Notes under the pieces: model-generated | Told to the model about the DNA's origin: nothing | Database searches by the model: none | Seen by the model: only the letters and a program-made list of their open reading frames with translations | Made by a program: the position numbers and the translations under genes | Assembly: GCA_029532415.1 (NCBI GenBank) | Contig: JAQOTA010000060.1 | Coordinates: forward strand, 2,666,001-2,730,000 | Direction: 5' to 3' | DNA length: 64,000 bases | Source of the DNA: Marasmius tenuissimus | Taxonomy: Eukaryota > Basidiomycota > Agaricomycetes > Agaricales > Marasmiaceae | In this document: piece by piece, positions 35,501-46,151 of the stretch | Layout of the letters: the number at the start of each line of letters is the position of its first letter | Numbering within the stretch: the first letter of the stretch is position 1

Positions 35501-36711
35501 AATGATCCAGAGAACCTTGGAAATTCCTGTGCCTTTTCCCGACTTTCCCTCGGGGCTCGTGTGGCATTAATGTCGTCCCTGGGCATATAAACGATGATGG
35601 TGGGTTAGCGGTCAAGTGGGGATTTCATCGGCCGTGGAGGGTAATTTGCAGTTGCTTGTCGTCCGCCGTCGAGTACTTTGCGCGATACTGGCTGGCGACC
35701 ACTCAGGGGAACTGAGCATTGGGATCGTACATGCGTCACTTCCAGTTGGTACGTGGACCAAAGCTGAGGAAAATGTGAGAAGCCACGCAGGGCGTTAGGT
35801 GGGTGAGAAATTGCACGAAAGTGGAAGGGGCTTTTTTGGATCGTCGGATCCGGAGTTTCATCATGTCAGTGAGAAAAAGCTTTGGAGAGGGAGTTCCTGG
35901 AGATCCCAAGGATTATAGAAGGGATTAATCGAGGGCAGCCTAGAGGCTGTGGACGCTAGTTGTGGGCATCGCAAGGACCCTCTAAGCAACAGTCGCGAAG
36001 AGCAATTGTGGCGGGAAGATCTGGGTACTTAGGCAATACTTGGGCAAAGTTATGCTGATAGAGTCACCGTTACCGGCATGGTTCGCATCGAATTGGCTGA
36101 CTTGACGCGCATCTGAGGCCAACTGGGCCTGTGGCACGATGCTGAGAAGATGATGTGCTGAGAACCGGATACCAAGATCGCTGTGGGAAGTGCTTGTGCC
36201 TCCTCCTCCAGCGCACGTTCAGCTAAACTAGAGATACAAAACAAAAGTAGGACCACCCAACTATAACCGGGCCACCGCTGAAGAGCATCGCAGCGCGGCG
36301 GACGTTTGTCGGGGAGGTGGGGCAGAAGGGGGTGTCACAATTATGCGGTGTTTTTGAATAATAAAAGCCCACGTGGGTGTGACGAGAATGCTGTCACGGT
36401 GTGTGCATCCGAATGACCGCCGTCCAGCCGTCGCTGGACTAGGACCTCGAGATTGTTTCGCTGTCGCCTCTTGTCCCAAACCACCATGTCCCCCTCATCC
36501 CCAGCAACAGGTCCTCCCCATACCAAACCTAGGAAACGGTAATTTCTTCACAAGTCCCCTTATATCTCTTTCTTATCCCTCTCATCCTGCGAAGCAGATT
36601 CTCCAGGCAGCAGCTCCTCAAGCATCTCGAGGTAACTACCTTCAGCCTGATACACCTACAAGTTCCTTCATCCAGTTTTACGTTCAGATTCTTAATACCA
36701 TTCCTACTGCA
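32598..36711. other. 4.1-kb gene-poor stretch
   Basis: The longest interval without a supportable gene. The first 500 bases are strikingly T/C-rich on the plus strand (3' flank of the preceding gene). The rest is mixed sequence with short frames on both strands, no recognisable domain, no frame-consistent exon chain and no tRNA-like fold that I could find. It includes the promoter of the next gene with an E-box palindrome at 36368. It could hold non-coding RNA or lineage-specific small genes. Confidence 0.55.
36368..36377. promoter_or_regulatory. Palindromic E-box CCCACGTGGG
   Basis: A perfect 10-base palindrome around CACGTG, 335 bases upstream of the start at 36712 and next to an ATAAAAG sequence at 36361. 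E-boxes bind bHLH factors; the role here is inferred. Confidence 0.4.
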
Positions 36712-38295
36712 ATGCCCCCATATTCTCTTCCCCCTTCGCCGCCCTGTTCCCGTGAATCTTCCCCAGCCCTACCGCTCAAGCGCAAGTCAGACCCTCCTCT
36801 CGATTTGGATCGTCCGAAACGTCCAAGAACGTCTTCTCTCTCAGAGAGACAACCCTCATCTTCACATCGTCACCACCAGCCTCAGCAGCCCTCGGCCCTT
36901 GCTCGTGGTTCGCACCAGCCTCCTGCTTACAACCCACGGTCCGAGCCCGCCGAGGACGGCGAAGTTCCAGAAGATCAGCTAGTGACCCCTTCCTCATCCT
37001 CGTCATCACTGTCAACATCCGCAACACATACGTCCGACTCGATATCTAGCGCGGTTCCTATACGGAGACCGAAACGTGGGTTCCCCTCCAGCAGATGGTT
37101 CGAGGGGTTGCACGATACCTACCATGCCGCTGGGCGTAAACTCAAATACTCGGGTGATGCCCGCTTTTGGTCCACCTATCCGTCCACACATAAAGAATAC
37201 CGCCCCTTGCCCGATCCACCGCCTCCCAACTCATCCTATCACAAGTATGGTGGTCTCATCGCCAGGTTGGAGCTTCTCGACGCTTTGGTGTGTTTCACCT
37301 ACTCGCTATGGTGTAGAGACTATGTTCGTCGGGGGTGTAATCCACAGACTTGGGTTACCATCGAAGCTTTCTTAGTGTGGTGCAAGAGCAAATGGCGTTC
37401 AGAAGAGGTTATTAATGATGCAGAGAAGGCGTTTTGTGGCCTGATGTAAGTGCTACCCTGATCTGGATTATCTTAGTCTCACCATTCGTATAGCTGGATG
37501 ATTGAGGCTTTTATACACGCTCGAAAGGTTGCTTACGGGGCAAGGACATACCTCGAACCTGAAATTGACAAGGTTGTTGAGTCAGCTCGGTGCCAAGTGG
37601 CGGCTGCTATCTCAGATGCTGAGCGGAGCACTAACGCCGGCTCTAAGTCGACACCTCCTATGCTCCCCTCTCCAGCTACAGACAGTGCTAACTCGACTCC
37701 TACCAACCGAGAAGTTACGCCGTCGTCAGGCACCCGCTCAGCGTCTGCAGCACCCCCAGCGCCGCCGCCTCAGTCGGTGGGGCCTGCAATTCCTACACGT
37801 CTTCTACCCTCTGCCTACCACATTCCCAACGTCCTGCCATATGTAACCGCTGCTGCAAACAAGGTCACTGTTGGCATTACACCTCAGCTCATTGGGGCCA
37901 TAAAGGACCAGACAGCAGGCATTAACGCTGCTGCCTACAGTATGAATCATGCACAGCAGTCTCTCACACTTCCTATTATGGCACGATTCTTTCCGAGAAC
38001 CTTCGGGCGCATGATACACTCTACCCTCGCTGCCACGGACGAACACGAACCGGATATCGAGGATGAAGAGGGTGAACTATTCTGGCCCGGACAATCCATC
38101 AACGGTGAAGGTCTCGGCTGGGTCTGTCTAATGGGACAGGCGATGATTCGAGAGTTCGGGAAGCAGTATGGCTATAAAGGTATCAAGGGCGTGGTTCCCA
38201 AACCAGAACAGCCAGAATCGCATCATTCCGGCCAGAGTCATTCTCACCGGCCTGTACCGCATGGGTCAACCCCAACTAGATCGGGTCAACGGTAA
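36712..38295 (+). CDS. Unknown Pro/Ser-rich protein with a helical domain (possibly AFF-like)
   Basis: Exons 36712-37445 and 37494-38295 (48-nt intron, phase 2) give 511 residues. The first ~120 residues are disordered, with basic pieces (LKRKSDPPLDLDRPKRPR, RRPKRG). An ordered helical domain follows (about residues 120-265): RWFEGLHDTYHAAGRKLKYSGD, YHKYGGLIARLELLDALVCF, WVTIEAFLVWCKSKWR and EKAFCGLIWMIEAFIHARKV. The order, spacing and Ala/Tyr-rich helices recall the C-terminal homology domain of animal AFF (AF4/FMR2) elongation factors. This is a pattern impression only. A Pro/Ala/Ser linker and a second ordered part follow (AYHIPNVLPYVTAAANKVTVGI, FPRTFGRMIHSTLAATDEHEPDIEDEEGELFWPG). The frame upstream of 36712 stays open but is low-complexity leader. 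Confidence 0.8.
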
Positions 38296-40778
38296 TGGAC
38301 AAAGCGTGCCTTGGGACTTTTGATTACGGTTTTCGGCATCTCCAGGAGAATCCATATGTTTCAAGCTCCTCGAATCTCCTCGAACCTATCAAGACTCGGT
38401 CGAGAACGACCACCATTCTGTGGATGCTCCCAACTAGTCGTGTCTCTCCGGCAGAGAGTCCGCCTAGTGTTCGACACTTCGGACACTGCTGGTCCAAACG
38501 CACCCCTATGGATGTGTTGACGTACGACTCATTTTGACTCGAGACGTCGCATCTATAACATCATTGCCCTTTCCGAGACGGGGTCAAGAACGCCCCCACT
38601 TTCCCCGAAACCATCCCTCCCGAAATTGACCTGGAACTTGTAGCCCTAGCCACCCACCGACGACCAAGCATTCGCCCGTCCTGTATACACCCTGTTGCAT
38701 CGAGAGCACGCATATTCCGCTTTCCTCCTCTCCTACCCCCCCTCTACATTTCCAGACCCGTACAAAAGACGCGGCTTGTTTCCCTTCGCATTTTATTCCC
38801 ATCTCGGACTTGGGGCTCTGCCCCGTAGATTGCTTTCTTTCCTGTTATTCACCGATCGCATTCCACTCAAACTCACAATACGCACTACCATTGTAATTCC
38901 ACCCCCGCCTCATCCCTGTCGAGAGAAGTCAAGGAACTCCTGGTCGTATCCTGTATTCTTCATCCGGCAAAAGTACACGCTCAAACGTACACCTGCCCAC
39001 TGGTCTCCCCTACTTTTATATCTATTATTGTTCTTCTTTGGAGTTCTTGTTTGCATCGCGTCCACGTTATTTTCTTTCTGGCATACTAATCCCCACCCAT
39101 CGCAATTACCCTGTTCTTTCCACCCTCGCACTGATCATCATTTGTTTTCCGTCTCTCTCCGCTTTCTTTGTCTCTGTAGGATGTACATCTGGAAGGAAGA
39201 AGAATAAAAAGCTAGGAGCCCTATCATACGAAGGGCTCGGTCTTGTGGATCAATCTCTGACCCTCCGCCGATTCATGCTGACTGAAACTGATCGCTATCG
39301 TTGTCCAGACTGTTGGTCCATTGTGGGAATTGAATGGGAGCTCCTCCCCTCGAGGCCGAGATGGTACAAGTAATTTCCGCTGTTGTCTGTTGTACGTCTT
39401 GACCTCTCTTTTTTCCCATGGCAGGCCCAGGACTGCTGGGAACAATAAAATGTCTTCACCTGGTTGCTTGTGGCATCTTGTGGGGTCATTGCTTTTTTGT
39501 GTTCCCGCATTCCTGAAACACGGAAGGCCGTTGGGAAGGACCACTAACCCTCCGAAACATTTGCACTGCGTTCCAAATTGGAAGGGGGGTTGAAGGGTGT
39601 TGGAATGGAATTCCGCAAGGAGACTGCTGCTATACTCACAGAGCGATGAAAATGGAATAGCTGCACTAGTCCCATACATTTGCAAGTCCAATCCATTTTA
39701 TGGATGGATGGAATGGAATTTGCCCCAATCATACAGTATCGACGGTCCCGCTCAAGAGCAAAAATGTCGTTCGGATTTTCTCTGCACCCGAATATAAACT
39801 TCGGACTGAGTCACCGGTTTCCTCTATTCCTATACCCTTTCCCCGTCAATTAACCCGTCCCGTCCTGTGTGACCTCCCCCCCTACAAGTGGCAAAGGGGG
39901 ATGCAGTGCGGTTTCTAGGTTTCGAACCGGACGCGGGGGTAAACTCCGCGCTGGCCGGGCCGGGGAACCTCCGATCTGAGCTAGTGAGCAAGCAACCCCC
40001 CCCCCCATCTAGGGCCAAAATCGACCGCTTGGACAACGTACTGTTTCGATTCGAATTTCGAGAAATGGGTCAGACTGATGCGCAATCGGAGTCCCTCGAA
40101 GTTGCTATACATAGACGTAATGAAGCCAAGGGTGTGTATGTATTTCGTTCAATATACTAGGACATGAAGTGATTATTACCCCAGGCCTCGAGTCGGCGTG
40201 TTGTCGGGGACGAACAGTACGGTTTACACCTATCATGGAACAAGGAAGTGTGGGGGTTTCATACACGGTAATAGAGCATGGAGTTTGCAGGTATTCATAT
40301 ACTTACCACGCAAATGAACGCTAAACCGTAGGCTGCCAATCTCTCGAACCCGCCTTTCCTTTCACAGACACAACCAGCGGTACGGTATTCGGCTACAGGG
40401 TCTTCTTACTCACGACCGGCCACTGGCCCAGTGACCAGAAAATTTCTTACCGCCTTTCATCCATAAACCCTGGATTGTCAATCATTCTCACACTAGCTCA
40501 AATATCTTCACTTGTGAAAATCGGAGTACCCTGTGCTCCGTGCTGGACATCGAGGGTGGTGTGTTTCTTCGGTTTATTTCATAGCATACCGGCATGAAGG
40601 AGGGAAGCATAAAAAAACTTGAATGGGGGAAGAGAGAGATGATATACCATGGGAGTAGTCGAAGTATAAATGGAATAGCGCGTATGTGATCTCGTGGTTC
40701 CACCTTCCCCGCCCTCTCGTCTTGAATGAAACCTCCTCGACAACCGACGACAGCAACTGGGTTGTGAAAACAAGTTTT
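38296..40778. other. 2.5-kb gene-poor stretch
   Basis: The interval from about 38600 to 39180 is very C/T-rich on the plus strand, giving a 170-codon frame with a composition driven by the base bias. The remainder shows no gene. It includes an 11-C run at 39996 and a GC-rich patch at 39900-39990. Confidence 0.55.
39996..40006 (+). repeat. Poly-C run
   Basis: Eleven consecutive C residues in non-coding sequence. Read as given; length is often uncertain in assemblies. Confidence 0.8.
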
Positions 40779-41740
40779 TCACCGGTTGGACTTGGCGACA
40801 CGCTCGAGCTCGTCCTTTTTCTGTAAGGGTTAAGATGGTGAGGGAACGGAGTGAATAACTGCGCAGTAACAGACACGGAGGAGAGAATCACGTACCTTGA
40901 TGGCGTACGAGTTGGATGAACCCTTGGCAGCGTTGATGAGCTCATCGGCGAGACACTCAGCGATGGACTTGACATTTCGGAAAGCGGACTCCCGAGTCTA
41001 AGGTGGAGACAAGGAGTTAGAACATCAGTTCGTAAATCGGAAAGAAACCGAAAAGCTTACGCCGATGGTGAGGAGAGCAATCGACTGATTCACCCGCCTC
41101 AGAGGGGAGACATCGACGGCCTGACGACGGACAGTTCCCTGAGATCCAATACGTGTCGAATCTTCGCGGGGACCAGTGTTGACGATAGCATCGACCAAAA
41201 CCTAATATCAGAACGCGAGGGAAATAGGTGAGTCTTCCTAAACTTTTCTGTGTCGCGTGGGATCGAACTGACTTGGATGGGGTTCTGGTCGCTGAGAAGG
41301 TGGATGATTTCGAAAGCGTGGGCGACGATGCGGACAGCGAGGAGCTTCTTGCCGTTGTTACGACCGTTCATCATCAAGCTAGTAAATACCAAACACAAGA
41401 AGTTTAGAGAAATTCGATAGGTAATTCAAGACGAATTACACACCTGTCAACCAATCGCTCAACAATCGGCATCTGGGCCTTCTTGAACTGCTTTTTGGCG
41501 TAACGTCCAGCGGTGTGGGGGAGGTAGACCGCGTGGCGGACTTGGATGTAATCGGTGAGGGAGATGTCCTTGACTTCAACACTATTTCATCGTGCACGCA
41601 GAATAGAATCCATAATGAGTCCCTACGATCCTCTCATTCCCAACAACAAAACGCACATACTCTTGAGTATCCCACTTTCCAAAAAGCTTGACCTCTCCGC
41701 CGAGTTTCGAGATTTCCCTGGGCAATGTGGTTGCAGCCAT
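40779..41740 (-). CDS. RPS5: 40S ribosomal protein S5 (uS7)
   Basis: Small-subunit protein at the mRNA exit/E-site region. After removal of short introns the protein has about 202 residues: [116 protein letters not shown], and the invariant C-terminus [25 protein letters not shown]. The first coding intron starts with GTATGT after DTQ and restores DVEVKD. The start at 41740 is the first ATG after a probable leader intron (donor GTGAGG near 41847, acceptor CTCAG near 41788). Confidence 0.96.
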
Positions 41741-42354
41741 TTTTTGAAACGGATTTGTCTTGAGGGAGGCGAGCACGGCCTTTTTGCTGAGTGGAAAGGA
41801 AAGAGAAACGGTCAGACGGACTTGGTACGATGTGCCGTATTCTTGCCCTCACCTTCCGAGCGTCTGTGTTTGTATGTGTTGTGTACCACCGAAAAACAGA
41901 GTTTGCGCTTTCGGGCTTTCCCGAGGAACTGAGCAGCAATGAAATTAAGGTTTGAGTAATGCCGGGCGGCATGGCACTTCTTCCGCTTGGGACTGGTGGA
42001 AGTCTACTTGCCAGTGGTTCAGAATGAATGGTCAAGTTGTTCGTATTCGTATTATACACGATGTGAGTCTGCGATGTATGTATTTTACATACTCTATTCG
42101 AATGAGCAAGCAGGATACCTAGGTCAAAGGGAATGTAAAACGTGCGATAACAAAGTGGAGTAAGCGTGCAGGTCTGCGATGAATGCGAGTCGTGAGGAGT
42201 CCTTTATACAGTGATGAGTGCCATGTACAGTGATACGAATAACAATAACAAATGCGATGCGAGCGATTCTATGGTCCAAAGTGATCCATGTGTGCGAATG
42301 AGTTGAGAGGAGAAAGTAGTTGAAACCGACCAAAATAGTGGGCAGAGTAGAGCT
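41741..42354. other. RPS5 leader/promoter and 3' flank of the next gene
   Basis: About 610 bases. The part next to RPS5 probably holds a 5' UTR exon and a leader intron, typical of ribosomal protein genes. No separate gene is supported. Confidence 0.5.
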
Positions 42355-43486
42355 CTAATAATAGCAGTGGCCGTAGTAATCCAAGTCCCGGGCAGCGTCC
42401 CGTTCCCTTCGAAGGTCATCGATATGACGTTCGAGTCTACGGCGATAGTTACGTTCCAGTTCAAGATCCTCCTCCAATTTTCGCTTGGAAGACCTCACAT
42501 CGGCAACAAGGTTCCGCTGGTAATCTAATCGGTCCCGTAATGACTGGATTTCGCGCTGCAGGATCCTGTCATGTCCATAAGAGTGCACTGGCGCGGGCGG
42601 TGGAGGCGGAGGCGGAGGCGGAGGAGCCTCGGTCGTGGAGACCTGTGCATTAGTGCTGGAGGCAGGCCGAGATTTCGATTGGACTAATGACGATGAAGCC
42701 GCCTTGGGGTTAGGTGGAGCACCCGTCGAGCCCAAGCCAATCCTTGGATTGTTGTCAAAGGTGCCATAGACCTTTTGAAGCCAGGTTTGAGCATTCCTGT
42801 AATGTTCTGTTGAGTTCTTGTTCTCGTTCCGTGCTCGCTTGGCAAGGTCGGTTTCGCAGCCAGACAGAAGCAAGTAGGCCGGCTTCAGCTCGGCTTCCGG
42901 AGTCTTCTGCTGTACCATGACTAGTGCGATATATTAACGGGAAGCAGACCCGAGATATTTGGAGAGAATACACACCTTCCAACATTGCTGTGATGACTGC
43001 GATGGCGGCACGCGGGTTGGCGCGTCGGCGATAGTAGGCAGCCACATGTATCCAATTGCCCCGCTCACTGGAGGCTACTTTCAATAGTTCGATGACCTCG
43101 TGAGGATCGGATTTGATAGCACCAAGGTCGTAAGAGAAAGAGACGCCGGACAAAGACATTGAGACGACGTCAGTGAGGGTCGGTAGAAGCGTAGATCGAT
43201 GAGCATTGCATAGAGAAAGAGGCGAGGATTGGACAGTAGGCTGTGATATCGATGCATCAGAGACTCTCGGGAGTTTAGGTTCAAGAGTCGGCTTTTGGGG
43301 AAGATTTGTAGACGTGGAAAAGGGAGGGAGAGTACCAGCAGTGGATTGAAGAGGACGTGATGGCAGCTTTGAATTGAATGAATCTCTATCAGAAGGATTA
43401 GAATTTTGAATGTCTGATTGTTGCGATGATTTGCATTCGACGACGGTCGGAGCGCGTCGATATCGGTTGTGGTAAGTAGAAGACAT
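42355..43486 (-). CDS. Unknown protein with helical-repeat, poly-Pro and coiled-coil parts
   Basis: Exons 43486-42976 and 42920-42355 (55-nt intron, phase 1) give 358 residues. The first ~110 residues are disordered and Ser/Pro-rich. A helical middle follows: GAIKSDPHEVIELLKVASSE, GNWIHVAAYYRRRANPRAAIAVITAMLEVMVQ, ELKPAYLLLSGCETDLAKRAR and HYRNAQTWLQKVYG, which reads like two or three TPR-type helical hairpins. Next comes a run of ten prolines (encoded by GGCGGA-type repeats) and a C-terminal coiled coil with heptad-like charge pattern (DRILQREIQSLRDRLDYQRN, KRKLEEDLELERNYRRRLER). An interaction or scaffold protein is likely; no family recognised. The start MSSTYHNRY is preferred over a Met 13 codons upstream. 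Confidence 0.8.
42591..42626 (-). repeat. GGCGGA repeat coding for poly-proline
   Basis: On the plus strand GGCGGA units repeat; on the coding strand they give a run of ten prolines inside the coiled-coil gene. Confidence 0.85.
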
Positions 43487-44007
43487 TGAGAAAAGAGCTA
43501 TGTCTTTTTTTCGCAGTGAGAGCACGATCTAAAAATGAAAATACTCAAACTCACCGAGTGCTGAGTACTGAAGAGAGAGAAACTGGTGGTAGCAATACAA
43601 GACGCGACAGGCACCTCGCGTTTTCTCGAATACTCGGCAAGTGCCGACCCGACTCGGAGTTTTACTCGGAGTTTTGGTCAAAACTTGCTTTCGGAGGGTC
43701 GCCACTGCCAGGAACGCTCTCCCGAGAGCTAGCTCGAGTCAACAGCAAATTACTTTGCAATTGCCACTGCCTGTCAGAGTCGAATCCTTGTGGCTTGGAA
43801 ACTGCACAATCCCGGCAAGATCCCTGCGCTTGGGACACGGCCAAGGACTGCCGGCGCTCGAGGGCTGTGTTTGATCGACTGCGCTTATTCAATCATTTGT
43901 CAATCATGCTGCATTGTCTTCAAATATAAGACCCTCGTCACTGTAGCGATGCCTCACAACCTTTCTTTCTTTCCTCCACCACCAGTTGCTATCTATTTTT
44001 TCACAAA
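43487..44007. other. Divergent promoter region
   Basis: About 520 bases between the coiled-coil gene (minus) and the first GPI-type gene (plus), with a TATA-like element at 43925. Only shadow frames are present. Confidence 0.6.
43925..43930 (+). promoter_or_regulatory. TATA-like element of GPI-type gene A
   Basis: TATAAG 83 bases upstream of the start codon, followed by a T/C-rich leader. The paralog downstream has the same arrangement. Confidence 0.5.
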
Positions 44008-45124
44008 ATGACTCGTATTCTTGCTACCACCGCCGTCGCTGCTGGCCTCGCTGTCGCTTCTGCCCAAACGTGAGTGAATGTCCTCAGTTATGACTCACCC
44101 AGCAATCTGAATCATCATTTCCGTTAAACTATATAGCCTGAGCTCTAACTGCCAGAACTCCTTGACGACCATCGTGCAAAACAACGATGCCTCCGCTTGT
44201 CTCGCACCTAGTGCTCTTGTCGGCATTGCTGCTGCAAACAGCAGCCAGTCTCTCGTTGATCCCATAAACACATGGGTTAACTCGTGAGTATACCCCCATT
44301 TTCTATGTCCGGAGTCTTGTCTGACCTTCCAGTTCAGTGTTTGCGGATCTCCGGTAAGAGTTACCTCAAGGAAGCCTTTCTGACGCGGAATTCATCTCTT
44401 CTCCATACCAGTCTTGCAGCAACTCGACCCTCGAGTTCATCGTCAACACCGTTACTGACGGTTGCTCCACTGAGCTGTCCGTCCTTGGCTACGACTCCAG
44501 CCAAAAGGCGCAGATCACCGAGATTGTGAAACAGGTCTATCCCACCGTACGTGCCGTTTTTAGCTACTCTCTTCCCATGTTCTCACCGCGTTCCCATCAA
44601 AAGGCACGAAAAGTCGTCTGCTTGCAGAGGTAAGAAGATGCCGGACTCTAGACGTTTGCCAAGATACTTATACTATTGTTTAGCGGAAATGAAAAGTGCA
44701 TCACCAAGGAGTTGAAGGCTGTTGAAAGCTCAATCGGAACCCTGTCCGTCGACAACATTGTCAAGCTCGTCAGCACTCTTAGCTTCAACAACCAAACCAT
44801 CCCCAAGGATGTCTACTGCTCTGACTGCACCAAGGCCGCCTACAACGCCATCAACGAAGACTTCCCTGGTACCTTTGATGATTCCAAGTCTGACATCCAA
44901 CAACAGTGTGGTGCCTCCTTCGTTGGTACGTACAGGCAACTTCTTCCACCCGTTTTGTGAACTCACGTCTACCAACAGATGGACAAAATCCATCCGGTGT
45001 CAGTCAGAGCGCTGCTTCGACCAGTGGAGGCAACGGTGGTAACGGTGCCATGTTCGGTGCACTCCCCAGCCTCGCCACCTCAGGTCTCGTCGTCCTTGGC
45101 GGTCTTTTCGCCTTGGTCGCGTAG
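44008..45124 (+). CDS. GPI-type Cys-patterned surface protein, paralog A
   Basis: About 245 residues in about six exons. A signal peptide (MTRILATTAVAAGLAVASA) is followed by an ectodomain with regularly spaced Cys: SSNCQNSLTTIVQN, ASACLAPSAL, VCGSPSCSNSTL, DGCSTEL, KVVCLQ, CITKELKAVESSIGTLSVDN, VYCSDCTKAAYNAI and QQQCGASFVDGQNPSGVSQSA. The C-terminus has a Gly/Ser-rich segment and a hydrophobic end without a charged tail (LPSLATSGLVVLGGLFALVA), the layout of a GPI-anchor signal. No enzymatic motif is visible; the function is unknown. The next plus-strand gene, 1 kb downstream, is a paralog with the same Cys order and FCGASFVDGxNPxGVSQSA block. Confidence 0.85.
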
Positions 45125-46151
45125 AGAGGTTATGTTTTCTGGATGGAAGGGGGAGATCGCGTGGGTACTGGCAGCACCTAGGACTTTTATTTAACGATGG
45201 ACTGTACATTACTCGATTGAACCATTACGGTTGGCAATGATTCGAATAATGGGCGATTTACTTATCCTGTGCCTGTGAGGTTGAGCATGAATATCTTCAG
45301 ATGAAGTCGACCTGCGGTGGTCTCAGTTCCGAACTTCCGGAGTCCGTAGCCTGTATAGTTGCCAGTCGGAGTACGCACTACGGTGCAGTTAGTCGGGGTG
45401 AGGAGGCTAAAATAGATCATAGAGGCCTTATTTGTGCCTACGGAGGGCCGCCAATGACAGGCCAGTGCTTCAGCGTGGGCTCGGGAGCTCGTAAAACTCG
45501 GTTTCTTGTACGATTATCCCCCCTACACGAACCATTAGCGCTTAGCTACCAGGGAGTCTTTGTTGCGCACCACAGGGCCCTTTTACCCCCATTCTTCCGC
45601 CCTTGGCGACCGTGGGAAGGTAGTGGTAGTGTGAGGAATGTTGGCACCTGATACCAGGAGCTCTGTGCGATGTTGGAAGAAGATCGTGGTAGGTAGACTT
45701 GTGATTGGGCCATATTTATACGCTTGGGCGTGCTCGAATGAAGGCAATCTAGACGCAGGTTGTTGTCGTCGTCGCTGGCAGTGGCGGGAGTTTGGCGGGA
45801 TTGAGACCGTGCAGCCCGTGCACTCATCAGCCGCCGTGCTGCTGGCAATTGGTCCGTGTGCTATACGGTTGGTATACGATCAGTCTTAGCAACGGGCACA
45901 CGACGGGTAGTGTACTAGGACACTGGCTACAAATAAATTGACCAATGAACGCCGCCCGTCCTCCAGAATCACCTTGGGATCACCCAAGTGATGCGTACTA
46001 AATAGCTCATCAGCCGCCGGAATAACCGAGGCACTGGGAGGCGGTAACGGGTGTCCTATATATAAGGTGGATGGTGAATTTCTTGCTGCACTTTTCTCCC
46101 CTTCGTCTTTAATTATCTTCTATTTTATTACTTTCCCCTTCATTTCTAAGT
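45125..46151. other. Spacer between the two paralogs
   Basis: About 1 kb. It contains the 3' flank of paralog A and the promoter of paralog B. Frames of about 100 codons show no domain. Confidence 0.55.
46057..46066 (+). promoter_or_regulatory. TATA box of GPI-type gene B
   Basis: TATATATAAG about 95 bases upstream of the ATG, followed by a T/C-rich leader (46080-46148). Confidence 0.6.

Noticed and set aside
33712..35800. Several 60-90 codon plus frames in the 4-kb gene-poor stretch
   Set aside because: Each is isolated, lacks recognisable motifs and cannot be chained by consistent splice sites.
38695..39207. 170-codon plus-strand frame after the AFF-like candidate
   Set aside because: Composition follows the pyrimidine-rich base bias; no domain, no splice structure and it sits where a 3' flank is expected.
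39880..39990. GGTTCGAAACC on the minus strand, a perfect match to the tRNA B-box consensus
   Set aside because: The flanking five-base T-stem does not pair, and no A-box, anticodon arm or acceptor stem could be placed upstream.
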